Source of the DNA: Kribbella soli
Lineage (GTDB): Bacteria; Actinomycetota; Actinomycetes; Propionibacteriales; Kribbellaceae
DNA length: 64,000 nt
Assembly (NCBI RefSeq): GCF_004331345.1
Contig: NZ_SJJZ01000004.1
Coordinates: 744,001-808,000 of the forward strand
Direction: 5' to 3'
The notes beneath the pieces are model-generated. The model saw only the letters and a list, made by a program, of their open reading frames with translations. It was not told the origin of the DNA and made no database searches. Numbering within the stretch: the stretch's first letter is position 1; each line of letters opens with the position of its first letter. A program made the position numbers and the translations under genes. Below are positions 26,059-33,970 of this stretch, one piece after another.

Positions 26059-26421
26059 TCATTCGCCGAAGTATTCCCTCCGGACCTTCTTCGGGACGCA
26101 CAGCGCCCAGGCGTCGAGGATCAGCTCGCGAAGTTCGTCGTACTCGACGGCTGCGAGGTTGAGCTCGATCCACTGGAAGCGCTCGTCAGACGGGCGCGGC
26201 GGGAGGAACTTGTCCGGCTCGGCGGCGAGGGCGGCGGCGCGTTCCTCGCGCGGGAAGCCGAGGCCGATGGTCTGCTCGTCGGCCGCGACCGCGAGATACA
26301 CGATCTGGCCGACGCGGAACTTGATCCGGTCCCGGACCAGTACCTCGTAGCTGCGCGGGAGGTCCGCGGTGATTTCGCGGATATCGGTGAGATCGACCAC
26401 CTTCCCACGATAGAACGCCAT
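26059..26421 (-). CDS. MmcQ/YjbR family protein
   Basis: 120 residues from the ATG at 26421, with AAGAGG 8 nt upstream; a GTG three codons earlier lies within the operator. YEVLVRDRIKFRVGQIVYLAV, TIGLGFPREERAAAL, then FQWIELNLAAVEYDELRELI and AWALCVPKKVRREY match the MmcQ/YjbR (CyaY-like fold) family, whose members may bind DNA or nucleotides but have no proven role. The CTGACA-N5-TGTCAG repeat covers the ribosome site and the GTG, so binding would occlude translation start as well as the promoter. Confidence 0.75.
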   Translation of the reverse strand: MAFYRGKVVDLTDIREITADLPRSYEVLVRDRIKFRVGQIVYLAVAADEQTIGLGFPREERAAALAAEPDKFLPPRPSDERFQWIELNLAAVEYDELRELILDAWALCVPKKVRREYFGE

Positions 26422-26422
26422 C

Positions 26423-26441
26423 ACTGACACCTCTTGTCAGT
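26423..26441. promoter_or_regulatory. Inverted-repeat operator over the MmcQ/YjbR ribosome site
   Basis: ACTGACA-CCTCT-TGTCAGT, perfect 7-bp arms with a 5-bp spacer. The 17-bp core CTGACA-N5-TGTCAG is the same as at 5646-5662, before the NIPSNAP gene. It overlaps the ribosome-binding site of the minus-strand gene and lies 24 bp before the divergent esterase gene, which it may also control. Confidence 0.6.
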
Positions 26442-26464
26442 ATTTACGTCGCTACGGTAGTTGA

Positions 26465-27541
26465 ATGCCTGCCAACGTGAGCGCGGTCGAGGGAGCCGAG
26501 GTGGTGTTCCGCCTCGATGACCCCACCCATGCGTTCGCCGGCGTCCGGCTGTGGCAGGAGCTGGGCCTCGCGGCTGAGCTGCTCGAGTTCAAGCCGGTCG
26601 ACTACGGCTGGGAGCTGCGGTTGCCACGGCCGTCGGTGCACCGGATGGAGTACCTGTTCGACATCGCCAACCTCGGCACACGGATCGATCCGACCAACCC
26701 GCGGGCGGTCGGCGGAGCCTTCGGGCAGCATTCCTGGCTGCCGTTGCCGGGGTACGTCGAGCCCGCCTGGCTCACCGTGCAGCCAATCCCGTCAACGCTG
26801 ACCCCGGTGACCGTCGAGTCCCCGCTCGGGCAGGTCCACGTACAGGTCTGGGCGCCGGAAGGCATCGCTCCGGCGTTCGAGTTGCCGCTGCTGCTCGCTC
26901 ACGACGGTCCCGAGTTCGCCGCGTACGCCGGTCTGGCGCAGTACGCCGGCGCGATGGTCGCCGGGTCCGCGCTGCCGCCGTTCCGGCTGGCGCTGATCGA
27001 GCCGACCTCCCGCAACCTGTGGTACGCCGCGAATCCGCAGTACGCCTCCGCGCTCACGCAGTACGTGCTGCCGGCCGTGCAGGCGCAGTACAGGAGCCGG
27101 CGGCCGGTGATGATGGGGGCGAGTCTGGGGGCGCTCGCGGCGCTGCACGCGGAGTGGAGCTTCCCGGGGACGTTCGCCGGGCTGTTCCTGCAGTCCGGGT
27201 CGTTCTTCACGCCGGAGACCGATCCGCAGGAGGCGAAGTTCGAGTTCTACGCCGAGGTGACCGGGTTCGTCGCGCAGGTGCTGGCGGCAACCACGGCGCC
27301 GAGTACGCCGGCGGTCGGCATCACCGCGGGGACGACCGAGGAGAACGTGCACAACAACCGGGTGATGGCGGCGCGGCTCGCGGAACTCGGGCTGGATGTG
27401 ACCCTCGACGAAACTCCCGACATGCACAACTTCACAGCATGGCGGGATGTACTGGATCCTGAGCTGACGGAGCTACTGCGACGGACCTGGGGTGGGGCTG
27501 ATGGAACGGGAGCAGGTCGAGTTGGAGGCACCGGGGCTTGA
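26465..27541 (+). CDS. Fes/esterase-D-type alpha/beta hydrolase
   Basis: 358 residues. Residues 10-110 form a beta-sandwich like the N-terminal domain of enterochelin esterase (EVVFRLDDPTHAFAGVRLWQ, then WELRLPRPSVHRMEYLF). Residues about 120-345 are the hydrolase: LPLLLAHDGPEFA, nucleophile elbow MMGASLGALAALH, and catalytic-His region PDMHNFTAWRDVLD. No signal peptide. It heads a tight four-gene run whose other members are a second esterase, an ATP-grasp enzyme and an amidohydrolase. The substrate is unknown; siderophore genes are absent, so iron release is not supported. Confidence 0.82.
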   Translation: MPANVSAVEGAEVVFRLDDPTHAFAGVRLWQELGLAAELLEFKPVDYGWELRLPRPSVHRMEYLFDIANLGTRIDPTNPRAVGGAFGQHSWLPLPGYVEPAWLTVQPIPSTLTPVTVESPLGQVHVQVWAPEGIAPAFELPLLLAHDGPEFAAYAGLAQYAGAMVAGSALPPFRLALIEPTSRNLWYAANPQYASALTQYVLPAVQAQYRSRRPVMMGASLGALAALHAEWSFPGTFAGLFLQSGSFFTPETDPQEAKFEFYAEVTGFVAQVLAATTAPSTPAVGITAGTTEENVHNNRVMAARLAELGLDVTLDETPDMHNFTAWRDVLDPELTELLRRTWGGADGTGAGRVGGTGA

Positions 27542-28247
27542 CCGCCGCGGAACGCTGATCCGGTACGGTCATTTCGGCCGCCCGGTGCTGGTCTTCCCGA
27601 GCGAGCAGGGACGCGCCTGGGACTACGAGAACAACGGCATGGTCGACGCGGTCGCAGACCTGATCGAGGACGGCCGGGTCAAGCTGTACTGCGTCGACTC
27701 CTACGACCACGTGAGCTGGTCGGACCGCAGCATCCAGCTCGAGGACCGGGCCCGCCGGCACGAGCTGTACGAGTCCTGGATCCTGAACCAGGTGGTGCCG
27801 ACGATCGGGTCGGACTCGCCGGGGGTCGGCGACATCATCACGACCGGCTGCAGCCTCGGGGCGTTCCACGCGCTGAACTTCGCGTTCAAGCGGGCCGACC
27901 TGTTCCCGGTCGCCATCTGCCAGTCGGGCAACTACGACGCGACCAGCTGGCACCCGTGGGGCGAGCGCGGCGACGCGACGTACTTCAACAACCCGGCCGA
28001 CTACCTGCCCGGTCTGTCCGGCGACCATCTCGACTGGTTACGCCGCAGGCTGTTCATCGTGCTCACCGTGGGTCAGGGTGACTGGGAGACCAACCCGACC
28101 GGCTCGCTGCCGTCCGCTCGCGCGACCGCCGCCCTGCTGGAGGAGAAGGGCATCCCGCATGAGCTGGACATGTGGGGGTACGACGTCGCCCACGACTGGC
28201 CGTGGTGGCGCCGGCAGCTCGCCCACCACCTACCGCGGTTCTGTTAG
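27501..28247 (+). CDS. Putative esterase (COG4947-like)
   Basis: 248 residues, ATG at 27501 preceded by GGTGGGG and overlapping the upstream gene by 41 bp in another frame. VLVFPSEQGRAWDYENNGMV and VKLYCVDSYDHVSWSD are typical of a small cytosolic esterase family that I associate with COG4947. The nucleophile is in TGCSLGAFHALNFA and the catalytic His in GYDVAHDWPWWRRQL. The extensive overlap means translation is coupled to the first esterase. The product of one may be the substrate of the other or of the ATP-grasp enzyme. Confidence 0.8.
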   Translation: MEREQVELEAPGLDRRGTLIRYGHFGRPVLVFPSEQGRAWDYENNGMVDAVADLIEDGRVKLYCVDSYDHVSWSDRSIQLEDRARRHELYESWILNQVVPTIGSDSPGVGDIITTGCSLGAFHALNFAFKRADLFPVAICQSGNYDATSWHPWGERGDATYFNNPADYLPGLSGDHLDWLRRRLFIVLTVGQGDWETNPTGSLPSARATAALLEEKGIPHELDMWGYDVAHDWPWWRRQLAHHLPRFC

Positions 28248-28254
28248 GCGGACT

Positions 28255-28321
28255 GCCACGCAGGCAGAACCCGGCCAAAGACCGCTTTTGCCCACTCCGG
28301 AGTAGGTTCTGTCTGCGTGGC
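28255..28321. repeat. 17-bp inverted repeat between second esterase and ATP-grasp gene
   Basis: GCCACGCAGGCAGAACC (28255-28271) faces GGTTCTGTCTGCGTGGC (28305-28321), paired at 16 of 17 positions with a G-T at the odd one, around 33 bases. It starts 7 bp after the esterase stop and ends 44 bp before the ATP-grasp start. It could attenuate or terminate transcription inside the cluster, or protect the upstream mRNA. Confidence 0.5.
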
Positions 28322-28365
28322 CGTCCGGTCTACCCTCAAACCACGCCGACGTTCGGAGGATCACC

Positions 28366-29601
28366 GTGACCGACCGCACTCGTCATCTGATCGGGTTGTT
28401 GCTGGGCGCCGAGGAGGACTGGCCGCAGGCGTTCGAGTCGTTGCTGCAGCGGGTCGGTCCCGTGACGATCGACGGGCACGAGCACGAGTTCGGGTCCCGG
28501 CGCCTCACCATCGAGCCGTTCGACCTGAACGACCCGGTGCGCGTCGGGCTGGTGATCGACCGGCTCGCGTACTGGTACTACCACCCGCGCGAGTGGCTGA
28601 AGAAGGCCGCGCTCATGAACGGGACGTACCTGCTGAACTCCCCGTTCACGTTCCAGGCCATGGAGAAGCATTCGGCGTACTGCGCGATGCTCCGGCTCGG
28701 CCTGAAGATCCCGCGGACCGTGCTGGTGCCGTACAAGAACCCGCTCGACAACGTGCGCTGGGCGTACACGTCGGCGACGTACAACCGGCCGTTCGACCTG
28801 GACGCGATCGCCGACGACCTCGGGTACCCGCTCTACATGAAGCCGTTCGACGGCGGCGGCTGGCGGGGCGTCTCCCGGATCAACAACCAGGACGACCTGC
28901 ACCGCGCGTACGACGAGTCCGGCGAGATGCTGATGCATCTGCAGGCCACGGTCGAGTACGACAAGTTCGCCCGGGCGCTGTCGATCGGCGCCGAGACCAT
29001 GGTGATGGACTTCCGCCCGGACGAGCCGATGCACAACCGGTACGCCGTCTCGCACGACTTCCTCAGCCCGGCCGCCGGCCACGAGGCGGTCGCGATCAGC
29101 CGGATCGTGAACGCGTTCTTCGGCTGGGAGTTCAACTCCTGCGAGATGCTGGTCAAGGGCAACTCGGTACACCCGATCGACTACGCCAACGCCTGCCCGG
29201 ACGTCGCGGTCACGTCATTGCACTACTACTTCCCGTGGGCGCTGAGTGCGCTGGTGAAGTGGTCGGTCTTCTGCCTGGCGACCGGCCGCCGTTCGTCGGT
29301 GGACCTGCACACCGAGCGGTACTTCGAGATCGCGGACGACTCGTCTTTGGACTACGACGCCAAGCTGAACGCGTACCTGGCCCTCGCGGACGAGCACTTC
29401 GAAACCACGAAGTACCACGAGTGGTGCGCCGCCCACCTGGGCGATTTCGACCTGCGAGTCCGGGACTGGGTAGCCGGCCCCGACTTCGCCCGCATACTCC
29501 AGGAGACCGTCGCCGCGACGTACCCGCCGCACGAACAGGACAAGTTCATGGCCCACTTCAAGGGCCTCACCGACCACTGGGTAGCCGATCAGGCAGGCTA
29601 G
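28366..29601 (+). CDS. ATP-grasp family enzyme
   Basis: 411 residues, GTG start with GGAGG 7 nt upstream. ATP-grasp features: YPLYMKPFDGGGWRGVSRIN supplies the nucleotide-binding Lys and glycine loop, and HPIDYANACPDVAV carries the metal-binding acidic/Asn residues. RLAYWYYHPREWLKKAALM and LLNSPFTFQAMEKHSAYCAM occupy the pre-ATP-grasp region. The family couples a carboxylate to an amine or thiol through an acyl-phosphate. The cluster of hydrolases around it suggests synthesis and turnover of an amide- or ester-linked small molecule, which I cannot name. The fold assignment is moderately firm, the reaction open. Confidence 0.75.
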   Translation: MTDRTRHLIGLLLGAEEDWPQAFESLLQRVGPVTIDGHEHEFGSRRLTIEPFDLNDPVRVGLVIDRLAYWYYHPREWLKKAALMNGTYLLNSPFTFQAMEKHSAYCAMLRLGLKIPRTVLVPYKNPLDNVRWAYTSATYNRPFDLDAIADDLGYPLYMKPFDGGGWRGVSRINNQDDLHRAYDESGEMLMHLQATVEYDKFARALSIGAETMVMDFRPDEPMHNRYAVSHDFLSPAAGHEAVAISRIVNAFFGWEFNSCEMLVKGNSVHPIDYANACPDVAVTSLHYYFPWALSALVKWSVFCLATGRRSSVDLHTERYFEIADDSSLDYDAKLNAYLALADEHFETTKYHEWCAAHLGDFDLRVRDWVAGPDFARILQETVAATYPPHEQDKFMAHFKGLTDHWVADQAG

Positions 29602-29605
29602 AGGC

Positions 29606-30472
29606 GTGCGTGACGCGGATGTGCCGACCTGGTGGCGGCGGCTCGGGCTGGACGGTCTGGTGGATGTGCATGTGCATTTTCTGCCGGACCGGGTGATGAA
29701 CGCGGTCTGGGCGTACTTCGACCAGGCCTCCGAGCATTACGGGACCGAGTGGCCGATCGCGTACCGGACGTCGGTCGAGGAGCGGCTGAAGACACTGGAT
29801 TCGTTGGGCGTGCGCGCGTTTCCGGCGCTGGTCTACCCGCACAAGCCGGGGATGGCTGCCTCGTTGAACGCGTGGGCGCGGGACTTCGCTGCTGTGACAC
29901 CAGGCTGCGTCTCCAGTGGGACGTTCTTTCCCGAGCCCGGTGCGGCCTCGTATGTTCGCGAGGCTTTGGAGTGGGGGACGCGGATCTTCAAGGTGCATGT
30001 TCAGGTCGGTGACTACGATCCGCGTTCCGGCGAGCTCGACGACGTGTGGGGCCAGTTGGCGGAGGCCGGCGTACCTGTGGTCGTCCATTGCGGTTCCGGC
30101 CCGATCCCCGGACGGCACACCGGTCCCGGGCCGATGGGCGAGGTACTGCGACGGCATCCCCAGTTGACCGCGGTCATCGCCCACCTCGGAATGCCGGAGT
30201 ACGCCGAGCATCTCGCGCTCACGTCGTACCCGAACGTGCATCTCGACACGACGATGGCGCTGACACCCTTCACTGAGTCCTTGATGCCGTTCCCCCGCGA
30301 CCTCGTGCCCCGCCTGGCCGACCTCCAGGACCGCATCGTCCTGGGCTCCGACTTCCCCAACATCCCCTACGAGTACGCCGTCCAGCTCACATCGCTGGAG
30401 TCGCTGGAACTGGGCGACGACTGGCTACGCGCGGTCTGCCACGAGAACGGCGCCCGGCTACTCGGTCTGTGA
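29606..30472 (+). CDS. Amidohydrolase (amidohydro_2/TIM-barrel) family protein
   Basis: 288 residues, GTG start 4 bp after the ATP-grasp stop. LVDVHVHFLPDRVM holds the H-x-H metal motif at the end of strand 1; PVVVHCGSGPIPG, VIAHLGMPEYAEHL and IVLGSDFPNIPYEY give the other metal ligands and the catalytic Asp. This is the metal-dependent hydrolase/decarboxylase group (2-amino-3-carboxymuconate-6-semialdehyde decarboxylase-like). It completes the esterase/esterase/ATP-grasp run, so it probably acts on the same compound. A small hairpin follows. Confidence 0.83.
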   Translation: MRDADVPTWWRRLGLDGLVDVHVHFLPDRVMNAVWAYFDQASEHYGTEWPIAYRTSVEERLKTLDSLGVRAFPALVYPHKPGMAASLNAWARDFAAVTPGCVSSGTFFPEPGAASYVREALEWGTRIFKVHVQVGDYDPRSGELDDVWGQLAEAGVPVVVHCGSGPIPGRHTGPGPMGEVLRRHPQLTAVIAHLGMPEYAEHLALTSYPNVHLDTTMALTPFTESLMPFPRDLVPRLADLQDRIVLGSDFPNIPYEYAVQLTSLESLELGDDWLRAVCHENGARLLGL

Positions 30473-30521
30473 TTTGTTGCCTTTAGCAAGATCCACAAGA
30501 CGTTGGGGGTGTGGATAACAG

Positions 30522-30543
30522 AATCCCTTGGAAACAAGGGGTT
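30522..30543. terminator. Short GNRA-loop hairpin after the esterase/ATP-grasp cluster
   Basis: AATCCCTTG-GAAA-CAAGGGGTT: a 9-bp stem with one T-G wobble and a GAAA tetraloop, 50 bp after the amidohydrolase stop and 44 bp before the HNH gene. No T-run follows, so it may end the upstream transcript inefficiently or mark the HNH leader. Nothing else is seen in the 114-bp gap. Confidence 0.4.
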
Positions 30544-30586
30544 GTGGCTTTGGAAACTGTCGGTGGGGATGTCTAGGCTTTGATGC

Positions 30587-32401
30587 ATGGACAGGCCGCC
30601 TGAGTTGATGAGCGACGCCGAGCTGGTGCGCGCTCTCGACCAGGCCGACGCCGATCTGGCCCGCATCGAGACCCGCCGGCTGCGGATCGTGGCGGCAATG
30701 GACAAGTCCGGCTACGCCGAACAGGCCGGCGCCCGCGACATGGTCCAGTACCTGGAATTCCGGTACCGCCTCGACCACTCCCGCGCCTACCGCGACGTCC
30801 GCCTGGCCCGCGCCCTGCCGAAGTATGCGGCGGTCACCGCCGCCCTCCCCGGTTTCGTCGACATCCCGGAGATGCCCGAGGCTGGATCGGATCCCGAGGC
30901 CGGTGCCCTGGTGCCTGAGGTGGTGTTGCGGCCGGCGCAAGCCGAAGCGATCGTGACCGCCCTGGAGAAAGTCCCGACGACGGTACCGGTCGCCGACCTC
31001 GAGTTCGCCGAACAAGAACTGGTCCGCCTCGCCCGCCACCTGGCACCGATCGACCTGCGCAAGGCCGCCGACCAGTCTCGCGACATCCTCGACACCGACG
31101 GCCCCGAACCCGAAGAACACAAGGCGGCCGCCCGCGAAACCCTCACCCTCACCACCGCCGACCGCGGCGTCAAATTCAAGGGCTACCTCGCCAACGAGAA
31201 CGCCGAACTCCTCCGCACCATGATCGTCGCCGGCGCCCGCCCCCACAAAACCCTCGACGGCGACCCCGACCCCCGCTCCCGCGAAAAGCGCCAAGCCGAC
31301 GCCCTCACCACCACGTTGACCCTCGCCGCCACCGCCCTCGACGCAGGCACCCCCTCACCCACCATCCCCCGACCCACCAACACACCAACCAACCCCACCC
31401 AGCCAGGCTCCACGGAGACGGGTTCCACGCGGACTGGCTCCACGACGGCCGATTCAACGGAGACAGGTTCCACGGAGACAGGTTCCACGGCGAGTGGTTC
31501 CACGGCTGGCTCGACGGAGACTGGTTCCACGGTGGAAACAACCGCCGACGCGGTGAGCGGCTCGGATGGTGCTGCGGACGGTGCGGCGGTAGCCGACCAA
31601 CAACCTGATGTGGCTGCTGGCGTGGTGGGTGGTGACGTAGTGCCTGGGTTCGGGGCGAAGGCGAACCTGACCGTGACGATCGACCTGGAAGACCTGAAGG
31701 CAGCCACCGCCGACGCGATCGGACAGACCGTCTACGGCAACGGACTGTCCGCAGCCACGATCCGCCGCCTGGCTTGCGATGCGAAGGTCATCCCGATCGT
31801 GCTCGGCTCGAACTCCGAACCGCTGGATGTCGGCCGCTGTGAGCGGCTGGTCACCCGGGCGATGCGCCGCGCCCTGAACACCCGCGACCGCGGCTGTGTC
31901 GTGTGCGGAGCCCCGCCGATCATGTGCGACGCGCACCACCTGATCTCCTGGATCGACGGCGGCGAAACCAAGACCTCCAACCTGGCGCTGCTGTGCCGCC
32001 GCCACCACACCGACCTGCACCAGGGCCACTGGACCGTCACCATCACCAACGGCGAAGTCCAGGTAACCAGGCCTGCCTGGGCCGACCCACCACCCCGCCG
32101 TCCACACAAACCACCGGACGACACACCCCGGACACACGAGCCGCCGGGTGAACACCCCACGCCCTCAGATCAGTCGGACGGCGGACTCACGCCCACCGGC
32201 AACCCAAGGTCCCAAATCTCAACCCCAGCAGACGATCCGTGGGGTGGGACCGACCTGCCCGCGGCCGGCGCACCGGGTGTGAGACCGAGCCGCTGGCAGG
32301 CTGACGAGCTGACGCGCGCGGAAGCGGCCCGGTTCGCGGTGTGGGGTGAGCGTGCCACGAACGAGTCCGGCGCCGGCCCGCCATCCTTCGCCACAATCTG
32401 A
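30587..32401 (+). CDS. DUF222/HNH endonuclease-domain protein (13E12-like) with Gly-Ser-Thr repeat
   Basis: 604 residues. Residues 1 to about 260 are the DUF222 helical domain (LMSDAELVRALDQADADLARIE, MVQYLEFRYRLDHSRA). Residues about 274-316 are a low-complexity repeat of GSTET-like units. Then LTVTIDLEDLKAATADAIGQ resumes DUF222, and the HNH nuclease is CVVCGAPPIMCDAHHLISWI with LALLCRRHHTDLHQGH. The C-terminal 100 residues are Pro-rich and disordered. This family, multicopy in many actinomycetes and mycobacteria (REP13E12), is thought to be an HNH nuclease of unknown target, sometimes mobile. No transposase or terminal repeat flanks it here. Confidence 0.87.
   Translation: MDRPPELMSDAELVRALDQADADLARIETRRLRIVAAMDKSGYAEQAGARDMVQYLEFRYRLDHSRAYRDVRLARALPKYAAVTAALPGFVDIPEMPEAGSDPEAGALVPEVVLRPAQAEAIVTALEKVPTTVPVADLEFAEQELVRLARHLAPIDLRKAADQSRDILDTDGPEPEEHKAAARETLTLTTADRGVKFKGYLANENAELLRTMIVAGARPHKTLDGDPDPRSREKRQADALTTTLTLAATALDAGTPSPTIPRPTNTPTNPTQPGSTETGSTRTGSTTADSTETGSTETGSTASGSTAGSTETGSTVETTADAVSGSDGAADGAAVADQQPDVAAGVVGGDVVPGFGAKANLTVTIDLEDLKAATADAIGQTVYGNGLSAATIRRLACDAKVIPIVLGSNSEPLDVGRCERLVTRAMRRALNTRDRGCVVCGAPPIMCDAHHLISWIDGGETKTSNLALLCRRHHTDLHQGHWTVTITNGEVQVTRPAWADPPPRRPHKPPDDTPRTHEPPGEHPTPSDQSDGGLTPTGNPRSQISTPADDPWGGTDLPAAGAPGVRPSRWQADELTRAEAARFAVWGERATNESGAGPPSFATI
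31406..31533 (+). repeat. Tandem 15-bp-type repeat encoding GST(E/R)TGST units
   Basis: Variants of GGTTCCACGGAGACA follow one another about eight times, translating as GSTETGSTRTGST, DSTETGSTETGSTASGST, AGSTETGST. The phase is 15 bp, with a few 12- or 18-bp units, all in frame. It lies between two halves of the DUF222 region, so length changes would alter a linker without breaking the nuclease. Confidence 0.8.
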
Positions 32402-32734
32402 CCCTACCGCGTCCACCGCAATCCTCGAGCCCACCGGACGGCTGGCGCGGTGGACCTGCTGGACCGGGGAGCCACACCGCGCCCTGGGGCGGCGCGGCGT
32501 GTTACGGCGTACGGGTCAGGCCCAGGGCTGCCGGGCTTTGGTGCTGGCGGGCGCGGATCTTTGCGGGGTCGTTCTGTTCGGGCGCCTTGAGCACAGTGAG
32601 TTCGAGTGGGTTTGAAGGCGATGGATGTACGAGGGCCGTTCAACATCCGAGATCGGAGCTCTCGGCAACAATCGGATGGTCGATCCGTGGGGCGGCCGTC
32701 CGGCGGACGGCACCTTTGGGGTGAAGGAGAACGG
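32402..32734. other. 333-bp intergenic region after the HNH gene
   Basis: No gene is supported here on either strand. GTCCACCGC at 32410-32418 is complementary to GCGGTGGAC at 32447-32455, a 9-bp hairpin just after the HNH stop that may terminate it and, from the other side, the anti-sigma gene. The rest shows no promoter, repeat or RNA motif I can defend. Confidence 0.4.
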
Positions 32735-33304
32735 CTATCGGGAGGGGGTGATGTCTCCGACCAGCCATAGCGTGCCGCCGGTTGCGCAGTCGCGGCCTGT
32801 CCAGGTGTCCTTGAAGCGGTCGACACCACCACCGCCGATGTAGAGGGGGGTACCGGACTTCGCGATGACCTTGTTCGTGCGGTCGAGGATCTCGAATGAC
32901 TGTGCATCTCCCCGGACGGTGTACCCACGGGGCCACACGAGCGTGACCCCGGACTGACCCGAACTCGCCCGCACGCACCCGCTTGCGTCGACGGTCAACG
33001 TGGCTCGGAGGGCCGCCTCCATCCCACTGGGGTTGTCCAGGTCAGACCGGGCGAGTCGAGGCGGGAGGGCGGCTGTGGACGGTCCACTTGCTGTCGGCGG
33101 GTGTTCGCCGCCGGGGCGGACGGCCCACGTGGTCCCCGCGAGCACCACCGCGGCGGCCAACGCGACACCTCCGACCGCGAGTCGTCTGCTGCGGATCCGG
33201 CGGCGCTGGATGTGTTCGGCGATCGCGTCCTCAGCGAGGTCAACGATGTCGCTGCCCTCGGCAGCCGTGACCTGGAGCATTTCTCGTAGATCGTTGGCAG
33301 TCAT
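32735..33304 (-). CDS. Membrane-anchored anti-sigma-like protein
   Basis: 189 residues, ATG at 33304 overlapping the sigma stop (ATGA). A cytosolic N-terminal helix region (LREMLQVTAAEGSDIVDLAEDAIAEHIQRRRIRSRR) precedes one membrane helix (AVGGVALAAAVVLAGTTWAV), then an external domain with two cysteines (ASGCVRASSGQS and TGRDCATGG). No zinc-binding HxxxCxxC of the ZAS type is seen. The translational coupling to an ECF sigma factor makes it the probable anti-sigma factor; the external Cys pair could form a disulfide. Confidence 0.7.
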   Translation of the reverse strand: MTANDLREMLQVTAAEGSDIVDLAEDAIAEHIQRRRIRSRRLAVGGVALAAAVVLAGTTWAVRPGGEHPPTASGPSTAALPPRLARSDLDNPSGMEAALRATLTVDASGCVRASSGQSGVTLVWPRGYTVRGDAQSFEILDRTNKVIAKSGTPLYIGGGGVDRFKDTWTGRDCATGGTLWLVGDITPSR

Positions 33305-33801
33305 TGCGTGCTCTCCTCCGTGATGCCGAGCTGCACGGCGAGCTTCGCCCTTGCGTCGGCCAGGTGTCGTTTCACGGTGCCCTCGGCGCAGCCGAGCTCG
33401 TCGGCGATCTCGGCGACGGTCAGGTCTTCGTAGTAGCGCAGAACAACACACGCCCGCTGCCTCGGCGAAAGGGTCGCCAGCCCTCTCCGGACCTCGTCCG
33501 CCACCGCGACGCGGTCGTCGTCGTGGTGAGGTACGTCGACCAGTAGATGGCGGGTCGCGTTCCACCGCTTGAGTCGCCGGCGGCTGTCGACGTACTGGTT
33601 CAGCATCGCGCGCCGGACATACGCCTCGAGTTGGTCGATGTCCTCGCCGATCCGGCGGCGGCCGAACACCCGCGTGAGCGCTTCCTGGACCAGGTCGGCA
33701 GCGGTCGTTGGGTCACCGGTCAACAGATAGGCGTAGCTACGAAGCGCGCCGCCGCGCGTAGCCAGCAACGTCCGGAACGCACGCTCCCAGTCAGCCACCA
33801 C
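33301..33801 (-). CDS. SigE-family ECF RNA polymerase sigma factor
   Basis: 166 residues if the GTG at 33801 is used, with GAGGGG 9 nt upstream; in-frame GTG codons at 33798 and 33822 are also possible. Region 2 is LRSYAYLLTGDPTTAADLVQEALTRVF with AYVRRAMLNQYVD, and region 4 is LSPRQRACVVLRYYEDLTVAEIADELG with CAEGTVKRHLADARAKL. These fit the actinobacterial SigE family (TIGR02983), which pairs with a membrane protein as here. The direct repeat CCAGAACAAT at 33858-33880 lies upstream. Its regulon is unknown. Confidence 0.88.
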   Translation of the reverse strand: MVADWERAFRTLLATRGGALRSYAYLLTGDPTTAADLVQEALTRVFGRRRIGEDIDQLEAYVRRAMLNQYVDSRRRLKRWNATRHLLVDVPHHDDDRVAVADEVRRGLATLSPRQRACVVLRYYEDLTVAEIADELGCAEGTVKRHLADARAKLAVQLGITEESTQ

Positions 33802-33970
33802 ACCACCCGTCCCCTCACCCACCTAGACGAACAACCGGGCCGCGCCGTTGGGGTCCTCCAGAACAATTTCCAGAACAATCCGGCTGCGGAACGACGTGCC
33901 TCGGCCTGGGTTCTCGGATCGAGTTCCACGGTCTCGCGCTGTCACCGCTGCGCGGCGCTGTTCCCGGAGT

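Noticed and set aside
26465..28247. Enterochelin esterase function for the two esterases
   Set aside because: No siderophore synthesis or uptake genes are next to them and the decayed binding protein is 8 kb away.
30587..32401. The DUF222/HNH gene as part of a mobile element
   Set aside because: No terminal repeats, integrase or target-site duplication seen; only the family's known multicopy nature suggests mobility.
33823..33970. ECF promoter before the SigE-type sigma gene
   Set aside because: A GAACCC and a CGTCG are present but only 11 bp apart, too short for an ECF promoter; only the CCAGAACAAT direct repeat stands out.
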